From assembly GCA_002335605.1 (NCBI GenBank), contig BEDY01000005.1, forward strand, positions 1,302,001 through 1,366,000: 64,000 bases of DNA, in the 5' to 3' direction. Both the position numbers and the translations under genes were made by a program. This DNA comes from Prillingera fragicola (lineage: Eukaryota; Basidiomycota; Tremellomycetes; Trichosporonales; Trichosporonaceae). How positions within the stretch are numbered: position 1 is the first letter of the stretch; every line of letters begins with the position of its first letter. Below the pieces are notes generated by a model that did not search any database, was not told the DNA's origin, and was given only the letters and a program-made list of their open reading frames with translations. Positions 48,550 to 58,882 of the stretch are shown in pieces.

Positions 48550-51500
48550 ATGAGTGACAAGCACCAGGCTACCTTTACTTGGGGCGCCGGACCGCACACG
48601 GTGAGTACCCCAGCCAGTCTTTTGCCGTCCCTCTCCCGTCTTCCTTTTTTTCGTCGAGCCCAGTGCCATCCCACGCCTCGTCATCGGCGTCCATCCAGCC
48701 GTGTTACATGCCTCCGTTATCAGTGTCACGCCTCCCAACAATTGTTTGCTAACACTCACTTTTCTCGTTCATCTGCCCGAATCGACTCTTTTTTTCCTCC
48801 CCGTCGCGCGCGTATCTTTTATTTGGTCTACAACCTTCCCCCGCATCCATTTCCCTATTCTCACTTTCCCTTGCTCTGTCGATCGGAACCACACAAATCA
48901 TGTCGATCACTGCATCCAGGTCTGCATCGCCGGTGGCTTCAACGACTGGTCGGCCGACGCGACCCCCCTCAACAAGCTGGCCGACGGCTCGTTCAGGTCC
49001 GAGGTCCCTTTGCCTTATGGCGAGAAGCAGGCGTTCAAGTACGTCGTCGACGGCGAGTGGAAGGTGCGCGAGGACGAGTCCAAGGAGTACGGTACGTAAC
49101 ACCCATGTGTGGACAAGGCTGGCACTGATGCTTTCCTGCAGATGCCGCAGGAAACGTGAACAACGTGAGTGTCTCGGCGCACAGTCAATCGCGTCCGTGT
49201 TGACTTTTTTGCCAGGTCTACACTGCCCCTCCTAAACCCGCCACATCACCCACCACCACGACCAAGCCCGATGACCTCTTGGCCTCGTCGGCTCCCGCTG
49301 CTGTCGGCGGTGCCGTCGCTGGCGGTGCCGTTGGCGCCGGCACCGGGAACGTTGCCGACCCCTCAGCACCCATTGCCTCGCCTGCCACCGCCGCTGTTGG
49401 TGGCGTCGCGAGCCCCACTGTCGCTGGCACTGAGAAGGTTGCTGGCTCCGATGCCACTGTAGGTACCACCGGCTCGGCAGCGTCTCCCGTCGCCTCGACC
49501 ACCGAGGACAACAGGCCCGTCACCGAGAAGATTAGCACCGGTGCTCTCGCCGCTGGCGGTGCTGCTGTTGCTGGTGTTGCTGGTCTTGCCGGCGCTGCCG
49601 CCGCCGCCGTCCAGAAGGCGACCGGTGTCGACGTCTCGCCCACCGCCAGCCCCATCTCAGTTGACGAGGCAAAGGCGCGCGGCATTGACATCGCGAGCTT
49701 GCCCGAGGTCGACGCTCCCACCGACGCTGCTGCCACCGGTGCTCCCCCCACTGCCGCTGTTAACCAGCTCCAGGAGATTGTTGACGGTCTGAAGGACCCC
49801 GCTGCCACTGCTGACCAGGGTGTCTCTGGCCTCGGCGCTGCTGGTACCGCCGGCGCCGCCGGTGTTGCTGGTGCTGGTGCTGCTGGCCTCGCTGGCCTTG
49901 CCGGCTCGCAGAAGCTTGGCGACAACACTGCCACCCCTCTCGGCTCGACCACTGGCGTCAGCTCGACTGCCCCTCCTGCCAACTCGACTGAGAAGGACTT
50001 CTCCTCCGCCGACGTTACTTCGACCGAGGGCGGCATGCCTTCGGGCCAGAACAACGACCTCGCTCAGCTCCAGCCCAACCTCGGCCCCTCGTCTGGTGAC
50101 TCGTCCACAGCTGTAAAGCCCGCTGTTGACGCCAACCCCGCCGTCGACGCCACCAAGAACGAGGACACCTACAACCCCGACGTCCCTTCGCAGGCCACTG
50201 CCGCCGCCCAGAACAACCAGACCATCCCTGCTCCCAAGATCACCCCCGTTGGCTCTGACCCCACTATCGGTGACGACCGCCCTGCGGAAGGCTCAGGCCT
50301 GAGCGCTGGCGGTGTCGCTGGTGTTGCTGCTGCAGGTGGTGCTGCTGCTGGCGCCGCTGGCGCGCTCGGCTACGGTGCGCTCCACCACCACCAGAAGGGT
50401 GCCGAGGATGACACTCCCGCTTCGCGCGAGGGTGTCTCCGGTGTCGCCACCGCGACCAACCCCGACCCCAACTCCCCCGACACTTCCAAGGCCTCCAACC
50501 CTGAGAAGCTCGCCGACACCTCGGCTGCTGGCGCCACCACTGGCTCCACCGCCGGCACTGGTGCTGCTGCCACTGACAGCTCCAAGGCCATTCACGATTC
50601 GAACCCCGCTGTCACCCCTGCTGGTGGTGTTGGTGCCGCTCCTGCCGCGGACGCCCATGCCCCCACTACTGACGCCAGCAGCACTGGTCTCACTGGTGCC
50701 CAGAAGGCCGGTGTTGGTGCCGCTGGTGTTGGTGCCGCTGGCGCCGCTGGTGCCGCTGCTGTTGCCATCTCGGACAAGGTCCGTTCGTGGGCACAGCTCG
50801 AGCCCCACTCGCCTTCCCCCAAGGACTTCCTCGCTGGTGGCGCTAGCGGTGCCGCTGGCTCGTCCGCCGCCCCAATCGTTGGTGGCGCCGCTGCTACTGG
50901 TGGCGCTGCCGCCGCTGCAGGCTCGTACCCTTCGGAGACCACCAGGGCCACCGACCCCTCGGCTGCTGGCACCGACTCTGCCATCAAGGACCTCGACCCC
51001 TCTGTCACCAACCCCGCTGCCGCTGGCCACAGTGTCGCCCCCACTGGCGTGAACGACCCCGCGCAGGTCAACCCCGCTGGCATCTCGCGCGCCGAGACTG
51101 GCGCCGCTGAGCCCCTCGACACGGCCGACTCCACCGTCGACCCTGCCGACAAGGCTTCGTCTGGTGGCATCACTGGCGGCATCACCGGTGCTATTGCCGG
51201 TATCGGTGCCGCTGGCCTCGCTGCCGGCGCCGCTGGCGCTGCCGCTCTTGGCCTTACCTCCAAGCCCGCTGAGGAGACCGCCACTGCCGACGACCTTTCG
51301 GCCACCAAGTCGGCCACTGACTCGCCCACCGTCGACGGCAAGACCATCAGCTCGCCCACCGACGCCAAGCCCCTCGAGTCTGGTGTTATGGGTGCTGGCG
51401 CCAGCCCCCTTGACAAGATCGGCCAGGACGCTTCGTCCTTTGCCGACAACTCTTCCAACAAGGCATCGGCCATTGGCACCGACGCGTCGGCCCATGGCGG

Positions 51501-53298
51501 CAACTTTGTCAGCGACCAGGCCAACAGGGGCGCCGCCTTTGGCACCGACTCGCTTAACAAGGCCTCGACGACCGGCACTGACGCTCTTGGCAGCGTTGGC
51601 ACTACCGGCTCGGACGGCATCAACAGGGGCACTGCCCTTGGTGCCGGTGCTCTCGGCGCTGGTGCTGGCGCCCTCGGCGCCGCTGGTGCTTATGGCGCTG
51701 GCGCCTTCGGCAAGGGTACCGATGCTGTTGGCTCGGCTGGCACTACTGCCACCGGCGGCCTCGGCAAGGTCGGTACCACTGGTGCTGACGGCCTCCGCTC
51801 GGCCGGCACCGCTGGCTCTACTGGCCTTGACCGCGCTACCGACACCTTTGGCAACGTCGGCGCTGTTGGCACTGACTCGCTCGGCAAGGTTGGCACCACT
51901 GGCACCGACAGCCTTGGCAAGGTTGGCACTGGTGCTACTGGCGCTCTTGGCCACGGCACTGACACCGTCGGCAAGGTTGGCACCACTGGCACTGACGGTC
52001 TCCGCTCGGTCGGCACTGCTGGCACTACTGGCCTTGACCGCACCACCGACGTCTTTGGCAACGTTGGCGCTGGCGCTACCGACTCGCTCGACAAGACCGG
52101 CACTGCTGGCTACGACTCTATCTCGAACGCCAACCAGTTTGCCACCGACTCGGTCAACAAGGCCTTTGGCACTGGTGACTCTACCGTCGGGGGCTTTACC
52201 TCTGACTCTGCCACCACTGCCTCGGACGGCTCCAAGGCTGCTTTCGCTGGCGCAGCCGGCCTTGGCGCTGGTGCCGCCGGCGGTGCCGCTGCTGGTGGCA
52301 AGGGCATCGGAAGCCGTATCCGCAACTCGATCTCTGGCCTTTCGGGCAAGAAGAACCGCGAAGTCTCGGCTGCCGGCCTCTCGCCCGAGGCCGTCGACGC
52401 TTCCGTCAACGGCACTGGCGTCCCCGCTGCCGCTCCCTCGCTCGACACCCCCGCCACCGGCACCCCCGGCTTTGCCAGCCGCCTCTCGTCGGGCGCAACT
52501 GGCTTGACCGACTCGGCCACTGGCGCCGTCGGCTCGGCTGGCAGCACCGCTACTGGTGCCCTCGGCTCGGCTCGTGACACCACCACTGGCGCTCTTGGCT
52601 CAGCCCACACTGCTGGCACAGACTCTTACAAGACTGGCACCGATGCCCTTGGCTCGGCCGGCCACGGTGCCACCGGTGCTGTTGGCTCGGCTGGCCACAC
52701 CGCTACCGGCGCTCTTGGCTCGGCTGGCACTGCTGGCACTGGCGCTTACAAGACTGGCACCGACGCCCTTGGCTCCGCGGGCAACACTGCCACCGGCGCT
52801 GTTGGCTCGGCTGGTGCCGCCGGCACCGGCGCTCTCGGCAAGTTCTCTGGCGGTGTCCAGGACCTGAACGCCACTACCACTGGTGCCGTTGGCTCGGCCA
52901 GGGACACCACCACTGGTGCTCTCGGCTCGGTCAGCAACGCTGGTACCGGCGCCTTCAAGACTGGCACCGACACCGTCGGCTCGGTTGGCAAGACTGGCAC
53001 TGACGCTGTGGGCTCGGCTGGCAAGACTGCCACGGGTGCTCTTGGCGGTGTCAGCGCGGCTGGCACTGGCGCTCTCGGCTCGCTCACAGGCAAGCACGCC
53101 TCTGGCACTACCACCCCTCCCACCACTGGCGCTACGGTTCCTACCACCCCGGCTGCTCCCGCACCCTCGGTGCCCGCGACCCCCGCGCACGCCATCAACC
53201 CCTCGGTCGCTGGCGTCAAGGACGGCGACAGGCTCAAGAAGCGCAAGTCGGGCTTCTTTGCCAAGATCAAGGAGGCGTTCAAGAAGCACGACAAGTAA
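48550..53298 (+). CDS. AMPK-type glycogen-binding (CBM48) protein with glycine-zipper-like and 11-mer amphipathic repeats
   Basis: About 1,442 residues, function not established. Exons: 48550-48600, 48920-49091, 49142-49164 and 49216-53298. Residues 5-75 form a CBM48 domain of the AMPK-β/Mdg1/Crp1 type (FTWGAGPHTVCIAGGFNDWS, QAFKYVVDGEWKV), which binds glycogen-like glucans. Residues about 110-850 are low-complexity Ala/Gly/Thr/Pro with six to eight Ala/Gly-rich hydrophobic segments. Residues 858-1068 and 1183-1375 carry 11-residue repeats. The end is a basic amphipathic helix, SGFFAKIKEAFKKHDK. Residues 1069-1182 hold a basic spacer (GSRIRNSISGLSGKKNREVS). No transmembrane signal peptide. 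The combination is unusual; its role at glycogen, lipid or membrane surfaces is inference. Confidence 0.88.
49306..51716 (+). repeat. Ala/Gly-rich, glycine-zipper-like segments
   Basis: Segments of about 18-32 residues with GxxxG/AxxxA spacing and almost no charge recur near 49306, 49540, 49829, 50297, 50695, 50837, 51163 and 51628. Examples are AGVAGLAGAAAAAV, AGVGAAGVGAAGAAGAAAV and GAIAGIGAAGLAAGAAGAAA. They resemble glycine zippers that pack helices or insert in membranes. They are separated by polar Ser/Thr/Asp linkers of 60-150 residues. Confidence 0.75.
51541..52173 (+). repeat. 11-residue repeat block 1 (33-bp periodicity)
   Basis: Successive units read GTDSLNKASTT, GTDALGSVGTT, GSDGINRGTAL, then after a Gly/Ala segment GTDAVGSAGTT, ATGGLGKVGTT, GADGLRSAGTA, GSTGLDRATDT, GTDSLGKVGTT and GTDSLGKVGTG. 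7-residue units (FGNVGAV, VGKVGTT, FGNVGAG) interrupt it. Position 6 or 7 is often Lys/Arg. Confidence 0.9.
52516..53094 (+). repeat. 11-residue repeat block 2 (33-bp periodicity)
   Basis: Units read ATGAVGSAGST, ATGALGSARDT, TTGALGSAHTA, GTDALGSAGHG, ATGAVGSAGHT, ATGALGSAGTA, GTDALGSAGNT, TTGAVGSARDT, GTDTVGSVGKT, GTDAVGSAGKT and GTGALGSLTGK. 7-residue units GTDSYKT, GTGAYKT, VQDLNAT and GTGAFKT recur at spacings of about 22-33 residues, suggesting duplicated higher-order modules. Confidence 0.92.
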
Positions 53299-53764
53299 TT
53301 GTCTCGGTTGCCGTCTTTTGTGTTCTGTGCAGTGTCAAAGTGTACTCCAGGCTGGTCTTGCAATACCCCGTGGCCGTGTCGAACATTGCCCCCTCATTAG
53401 TGCTCTCTCCCCCCATGTTTGCCAACTCCCCTAATCTTTTCTTGTCCGCGTTAGAATAACTTTCAAAGAATCCAGTCGTGTCGTCAGTCCCGTTGAAATA
53501 CATGTTGGGAACTGCTATATTTCGTAAGCCAAAGCTGGCGCGAGTGCAGCTCGCGCAGCTTGAATGCATGCTATTTGTTCGTGATCGTGTTGCAGCAGTG
53601 TGGGTTGGCCTTTCCGTCAGGTTTCGAATCGCGCCCTACCCAAAACCCATGCTACGCCCCGTGCGCTCTTGTCAAGCTTGTCAGACTTCTGCCATCGATG
53701 GCATCAACATCGGCTGCATCTATCCACTGCATAGCAAGCACATGCACACGCGCGCAAAAAGAAT
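53299..53764. other. Intergenic region, 3' UTR and tRNA flank
   Basis: 466 bp after the repeat protein gene. Open frames spanning into the tRNA are artefacts of the tRNA sequence. No separate gene seen. Confidence 0.6.
53756..53760 (-). terminator. Pol III terminator of tRNA-Phe
   Basis: A run of five A on the plus strand reads TTTTT just after the 3' end of the minus-strand tRNA, the expected Pol III stop. Confidence 0.7.
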
Positions 53765-53866
53765 GGAGCCAGCCGGGATCGAACCAGCGACCGTACGATA
53801 CCTGGACTTTGTCCATGAAAACTGAGATACTTCAGTCGTACGCTCTCCCAACTGAGCTATGTCTCC
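53765..53866 (-). tRNA. tRNA-Phe (GAA anticodon) with intron
   Basis: On the minus strand: acceptor GGAGACA with the 3' TGGCTCC (one A-G mismatch), D arm TAGCTCAGTTGGGAGAGC, anticodon loop CTGAAG with anticodon GAA, T arm GCTGGTTCGATCCCGGC. The anticodon stem TACGA pairs with TCGTA only after removing an intron of about 30 nt beginning after position 37, the canonical site. Total 102 nt; mature length about 72. Confidence 0.92.
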
Positions 53867-54081
53867 TTGATGACAATATTGAGACATGGTCTTCTTTGGG
53901 CGGACCCGTTGCGGCCTTTGGGACATGCTTCTGAAGGAGATGCTCCACCTCCCATATGGGGTGCGATCACCCAGCGTCTTCAAGTCGCTTGTGAGTGCCT
54001 CGCACCCAGCTAGACGAATAACAATATCATATCTACAGTACAACACAACCCTCAACCTCCCACTCGGTGGAAAGCAGCAGT

Positions 54082-56447
54082 CTAGTCGGCGCGGCCCTTT
54101 GCGCGCTCAATCTTGATACTGCGCAGCTCCTCGAGCCGTGACTTAAGCTTGGGGACTTCAAGCAAGCGATGCTCGAGCTCCTGCTTCTCCTCCTGGAGAG
54201 CGAGGCGGCGCTCGGCATCGAGCTCGGTGAAAATGTAACCGCCCATGCCGTCGTATTGCAGGACCATGGAGTGGTACTTCCACAGCGAGGGGCGGTGGGA
54301 CACGGTCATGAGGGTGATGCCGAGGTCTGGCGTTAGCATGCGCAACGAAACAAAACTCACCAGTGGCGTGGTCGTACATTGCCTTTTCAATGTCGAGGGT
54401 GACGGCACTCGTGCACTCGTCGAGAATGGCATACTTTGGCTTGTGGTAAAAGAGGCGAGCCATGGCGATTCGCTGCTTGTCACCGCCAGACAACGCGTCG
54501 CGCCACTCGCGGACGGTTTCCCAACCACCCTCACGCTCGACGATGTGGCCCATGTCGACGACGTCGAGCATGCCGCGCAGCTCGTCGTCGGTCACGCCGC
54601 GCGCGAGCATCTCCTTGTGGTCGTGCGGGTAGATGATCTGGTCACGCAGAGTGCCCGAGCAGAGGTAGGGACGCTGGGGGATGTATGTAAACTCGTTGGC
54701 GGGAGGCTTATAGACCGTGCCGCCGTAAACGGGCCACAGGCCGCCAAGAATACGGAAGAGACTGCTCTTTCCGCATCCGTTGGGGCCAACGACCAGCAAG
54801 TGCTTTCCGGGCTCGACGTTAAAGCTCATCGACTTGATAAGCACGTCGCCGTTGGGCGAGATGAGCGGCACGTCGTCGAAGCGAATCTCTTCCGACTCTA
54901 CAATCTTGCCACGGCCCTGCAGCAGTTTGGCATTCTCCTCGGTGCTGGCACTGCTGACGAGCTTTTTCTGATATTTCCCGACCTTTACGTCGTCCATGGC
55001 CTCGAGGAGGTCAGATACACGCGAGGTGTAGCCTGCGAGCTCGGCGAGCTCTTTGTAGGAGTACATGACCCGGCCAAAGGCGTCACTCGAGGAAAGAAGC
55101 AGTCGACGGTTGGTGACAAAGCCCTCAGTACGGCTGCCAAGGTCGCCGGTGCCCATGCCCAGTGATCCACCAAAGAACGTTGGGATCGCACAGATGACAA
55201 GACCAAAGCTTCCCCAGGCCCACTTGATGATACCCTCCTCGGTCATGCCGTGCCACACCCTGGTGCGCAGGACACGGTTCGCGTGCTTGACGAGCGCAAA
55301 GTATCCGCGCTCGATGACATTCTTCTCAAACTCCTCGCCGTGGTAAAAGGCGACTTCTTCAGAGTTTTCGAGGAGGCGCGAGTGGGTAAAGCGCAGTTCG
55401 CCCTCGAGCGTGGCCTCGTGGGCGGCATACTCGCCAAATGGCGGTGTGATGGCACGGAGCAGGCGGGCAGAGCTCTGGACGAGGATGGTGAGGATGACGA
55501 GACCCTCGGCGCCGACATTGCGTGACAGCTGGTAATTGTACAGAATAACGTCCAATATGGGCTTGGCCAGGTTGGAGTAGATTTCGGCCAGCTTCTGACT
55601 GAACTGCTGGATGTCGACGGTCATGTACTGCCTGTCAGCGCTCGCCATCGTCCCGTCTTCCTCACCTGATCAGCATTCTTGATCCGGTCGTCAAGGTTGG
55701 CCAGTTTGTAGTACATTTTCTCGTCATCGGGGTTCGAGTGCTTTTCGTCGAGGTACTCGTCGAGCACATAGCGCGAAAGCCTGGTAGTCAATACCCGGTT
55801 ACGACGGCAGCCTGTCGCACGGATCTCACCTTGTACGGTACGCGAGCGCAAGCTCACTCTGGAGATACTCGAGCATCGAGTTGGTGTACGTTGCTGGGAT
55901 TGCAATCGCGACCCATCGCACGAGGTTCATGAGGAACAAGCGGGGCTTGGCCGTCACCAGCGCCGACACGATCCTGCGAATACGTCAGCTTGCCACCTTC
56001 TTAGCACACCCCCTGTCACACCGCTATCACTCACCGGCCATCGAGATCAGCAACATAGAGAGACAGCGCCGTCCTTCCCAACAAGAAGAAAGTGTGCAAG
56101 GCAAGCATGGCAGCTTCACGCGACTTGATCCCAGGAATCACAATCCTCAACAACCGCTTGAGCCTACTATGGAACAGCGGGTCCGTCATGCTCGCCCGCT
56201 TCTTCCCACTCTTGCTCGGCCTGCGCGCTCCCTTGCCAGACATACGGTCTTCCACTCCCTTACCCCCCTTGCCAGCGAGAGTCAACACTGTCGAGCTCAG
56301 TGCGTAGAGCACAAAACCGGCAGTGAGGGCGCGTTGCACGCCGGCGCGGTGCGCGACATACACGTTTAGAATGGTGCGGAGGCGGGTTTGGAGCTCATCG
56401 CGAAGGACGCCCGCGCGCACCCTGTGTGCGAGCGCGGTCGAGGACAT
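54082..56447 (-). CDS. PXA1: Peroxisomal ABC half-transporter, ABCD family
   Basis: Half-transporter that imports long-chain acyl-CoA into peroxisomes, working as a dimer (Pxa1/Pxa2, ABCD1). The N-terminus [19 protein letters not shown] is followed by TM segments ([37 protein letters not shown]) and ABCD-like sequence [20 protein letters not shown]. The nucleotide-binding domain has Walker [11 protein letters not shown]-loop [16 protein letters not shown], signature LSGGDKQR, Walker [12 protein letters not shown] and switch His in [11 protein letters not shown] coiled-coil C-terminus follows ([20 protein letters not shown]). At least four short introns. About 760 residues. The symbol is family-level: Pxa1 versus Pxa2 cannot be decided by eye. 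Confidence 0.92.
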
Positions 56448-56884
56448 TGTTGATGAGGAGAGTGGAAGTGACAGGAAGCAGACGCACTTTGGCGTCGGTC
56501 CTCTGTGCCACCACGCTGGTTCGGGTTTCAGAGTGACTTAGCCGGGCGGGAGCATTATACGTCATCGTAATCCACGAGCTAACCACGAGCTCCCTACTTT
56601 CTCGCGACCCACGCACCAATGCACCACCTGGCAAGTCCTACTCTCACTGCATATCTCGTACTATTTTCTGCTGTATATAAAGCTGCGCTCTCGAATCCGG
56701 GGCAAACAGCGATAATAAGATAAGGGGAATGGAAGCATCGTAACGTCATACCACGACAGCAGTAATTTGTTTTATTAATCATCGGCTAAGAGGAGCGGTC
56801 AGCATCGGTGTGCACAAAATCAGGGGTGCAACCCGGCGATGCGTGCTGCGTGCTGCTACTGCTGCTGCTGCTGGTGCTGCCAGA
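56448..56884 (-). other. Intergenic region upstream of the ABCD gene
   Basis: 437 bp. TATATAA at 56674-56680 lies about 227 bp upstream of the ABCD start; it reads best on the plus strand, where no nearby gene would use it. An ataagataaggg patch lies near 56712. No gene seen. Confidence 0.5.
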
Positions 56885-58882
56885 TCACTTCTTGGGGTTG
56901 CTGCCGCTGCCGGTGCCACTACCGCTGCCCATGCCAGTCAGGCGAGTAAGGAGGCCCTTTGGCTCGTCGTCGTGCCCGAGAGCTTCATCGCCCGTGGTAA
57001 CAGTAGCGGCGTCATCGGCTCCAGCAGACGTCACAGACGACGCATCCGCGGGGACGGGTGCACCCGAAGTAGTGGAACGGGCCTCACCAGTAGTAGGCTC
57101 CTCGCGGGCGGGGGCCTTTCCTTCACGGCGGGACGCAGAGGTCGCCGACGCGCCGGCCACGTCGTCGGCGTGGTCCGCCGCATTTCCGGCGTCGGCAGGG
57201 TGCTTGGCCTTCTTCTCGAGCTGGGCTGTCAGAAAACTCTTTAGAGACTCATGTGATTAACGTACAGCGTAGCCATTAGGTCCGACCTCGACACCAGTGT
57301 TACCCCTTGTGTAGGCGGGGACCTCCTCGGCCTGGGCATGAGCGTGCGCGGGCTCCTCTTCCTCAAGGTCATCGCGCTCCTCGTCCTCAGCCTCGACCGA
57401 GCTTCCCTCCTCCTCCTCCTCTTCATCGTAGTCCTCCTCCTCGGACTGGTAGCCGACGCTGCGGACGGCTTGGGCGATAGGACCGTCGCGCTCCATCTGC
57501 TCCGAAGCGACGAGGTAGCGAGCGACAAGCATGCGGAGGTCGTTCCAGACCTCCATCATCTCCTCGTGAGAACGAGCACGGAAGGTGAACGCCTCGCCGC
57601 CACCAAAGAACTTGTGGCCGGGAGTCTTGCCGTAAGCCGAAGTGCCGTCCTTGCGAGCCTCGATGTGGAACTTGTGCGACTTGGCCGTAGTAGCCGACGA
57701 GGGGGGACCAAGGGTGCAGGCGGGGAGGAAGAGGGACCAGACCGGGTGGGTAGCAGTAGTAGGGTCGGACGAAGCGTACTCGTGGAGGTAACCAGCCGGG
57801 GTGAGGACGTAGAATCCCTCCTTGTAGGTCTTGGTGAAGCGCTTCTTGCGCTCGAGGAGACCGGCGTGGACAGGAGTAACCGCGGGGTCGTTGCGGCCCG
57901 GGTAGTCGATGGCATCGGGGTCGCGGAGGGGAGTCTCGGGGTCGAGAAGATGGTCCGAACGAGCGGCAAAGGCAATCCACTCGCGGTCGGGCATGAGCTG
58001 GGCCATGTTGACACCAAGCTGGCGCCAAGTCTCCTGAACGGAGACCGACATGCGCGACTGCCACTCGTCAAAGGTGGCCCACGCCGACTGGATCGAGCGA
58101 ACAATGCCCTCCTCAAAGTGAGCAGAGTTCTGCTGCATGATGACAATCGACTTTTGGAGAGCGTTCTCCTCGTTCACCTGCCTGGTGAGCTGCTTGTGAA
58201 CAGCGAGGTTCACGGCGAAGGGGTCCTCCTTGGCAGTAACCTGCATGGGGGTGTGGTTGGTGGCGCCAATAGCGCGGGCAAGGTCGGCAATGACCTTGGT
58301 CGACAGCTCACGCTCGCGGGCGACGGAAGCCGCAAGCTTGCCAGTGTCGTTCTGGACATTCTTAATGTGGGCCTTGATCTCGGTGCGGAGCTTCTGGAGG
58401 TGCTGCACAATCGACGACTCGATGGTGCGAGCGAGCGAGGCGTGAGAGTCGGCAATGGCGCGAGTCTTGTCACGGATAGTGTAAAACACGTCCTGCATAC
58501 CACCCTCGCCGAGGAACTGGTTTCCGGGGCGGAAAGGCACCTGAATGACGGCACCAAGCTTGGTGAGCTCCTTGGAGGTGTTGGCCTCAATGTCGGCGAC
58601 GCCCTCAAAGTACGCTTGAAATGTCAGCACCCAATCTCCTTCGGCCTGGACAGAACTCACAGATGAGCATCTTGACAATCTGCTTCCAGGCAGTGAAGCG
58701 CTCGATCAGAATGTCGGACGGCTTGAGCTCATGTGGGGCCGTGTTCTTCTTGATCTGTGGAGAAAAAAGTTAGCGCCGCTGCGTGTCTTCAATCAGCGAG
58801 GACATACGAGCGACTGGCTGCGGGAGACGGTCGATGACCGCCCGCCCGAGGTGGTACGGGACAGGGTGTCAAAGTGGGACAT
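56885..58882 (-). CDS. Slm1/Slm2-like F-BAR and PH domain protein
   Basis: Plasma-membrane PI(4,5)P2 sensor and TORC2 target at eisosomes in yeast. Start at MSHFDTLSRTTSGG. A helical F-BAR-like domain follows (LIERFTAWKQIVKMLI, IEANTSKELTKLGAVIQVPF, HLQKLRTEIKAHIKNVQNDT). A PH domain comes next (VTPVHAGLLERKKRFTKTY, EGFYVLTPAGYLHEYAS, EAFTFRARSHEEMMEVWNDL). The tail has an acidic run (SEEEDYDEEEEEEG) and an Ala/Thr/Ser-rich end, GSGSGTGSGSNPKK. Several short introns. About 610 residues. Confidence 0.85.

Noticed and set aside
50293..51954. 553-residue antisense open frame over the CBM48 repeat gene
   Set aside because: Gly/Ser/Ala-rich shadow caused by the repetitive coding strand; no start context or family match.
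53478..53825. 115-residue open frame containing AGIEPATVRY
   Set aside because: Classic spurious translation of the complement of a tRNA gene.
56674..56680. TATATAA as a plus-strand promoter
   Set aside because: No plus-strand gene begins within several kb downstream.
20473..58800. Functional TOR gene cluster (KOG1 with SLM-like gene)
   Set aside because: The two genes are about 35 kb apart with many unrelated genes between them.
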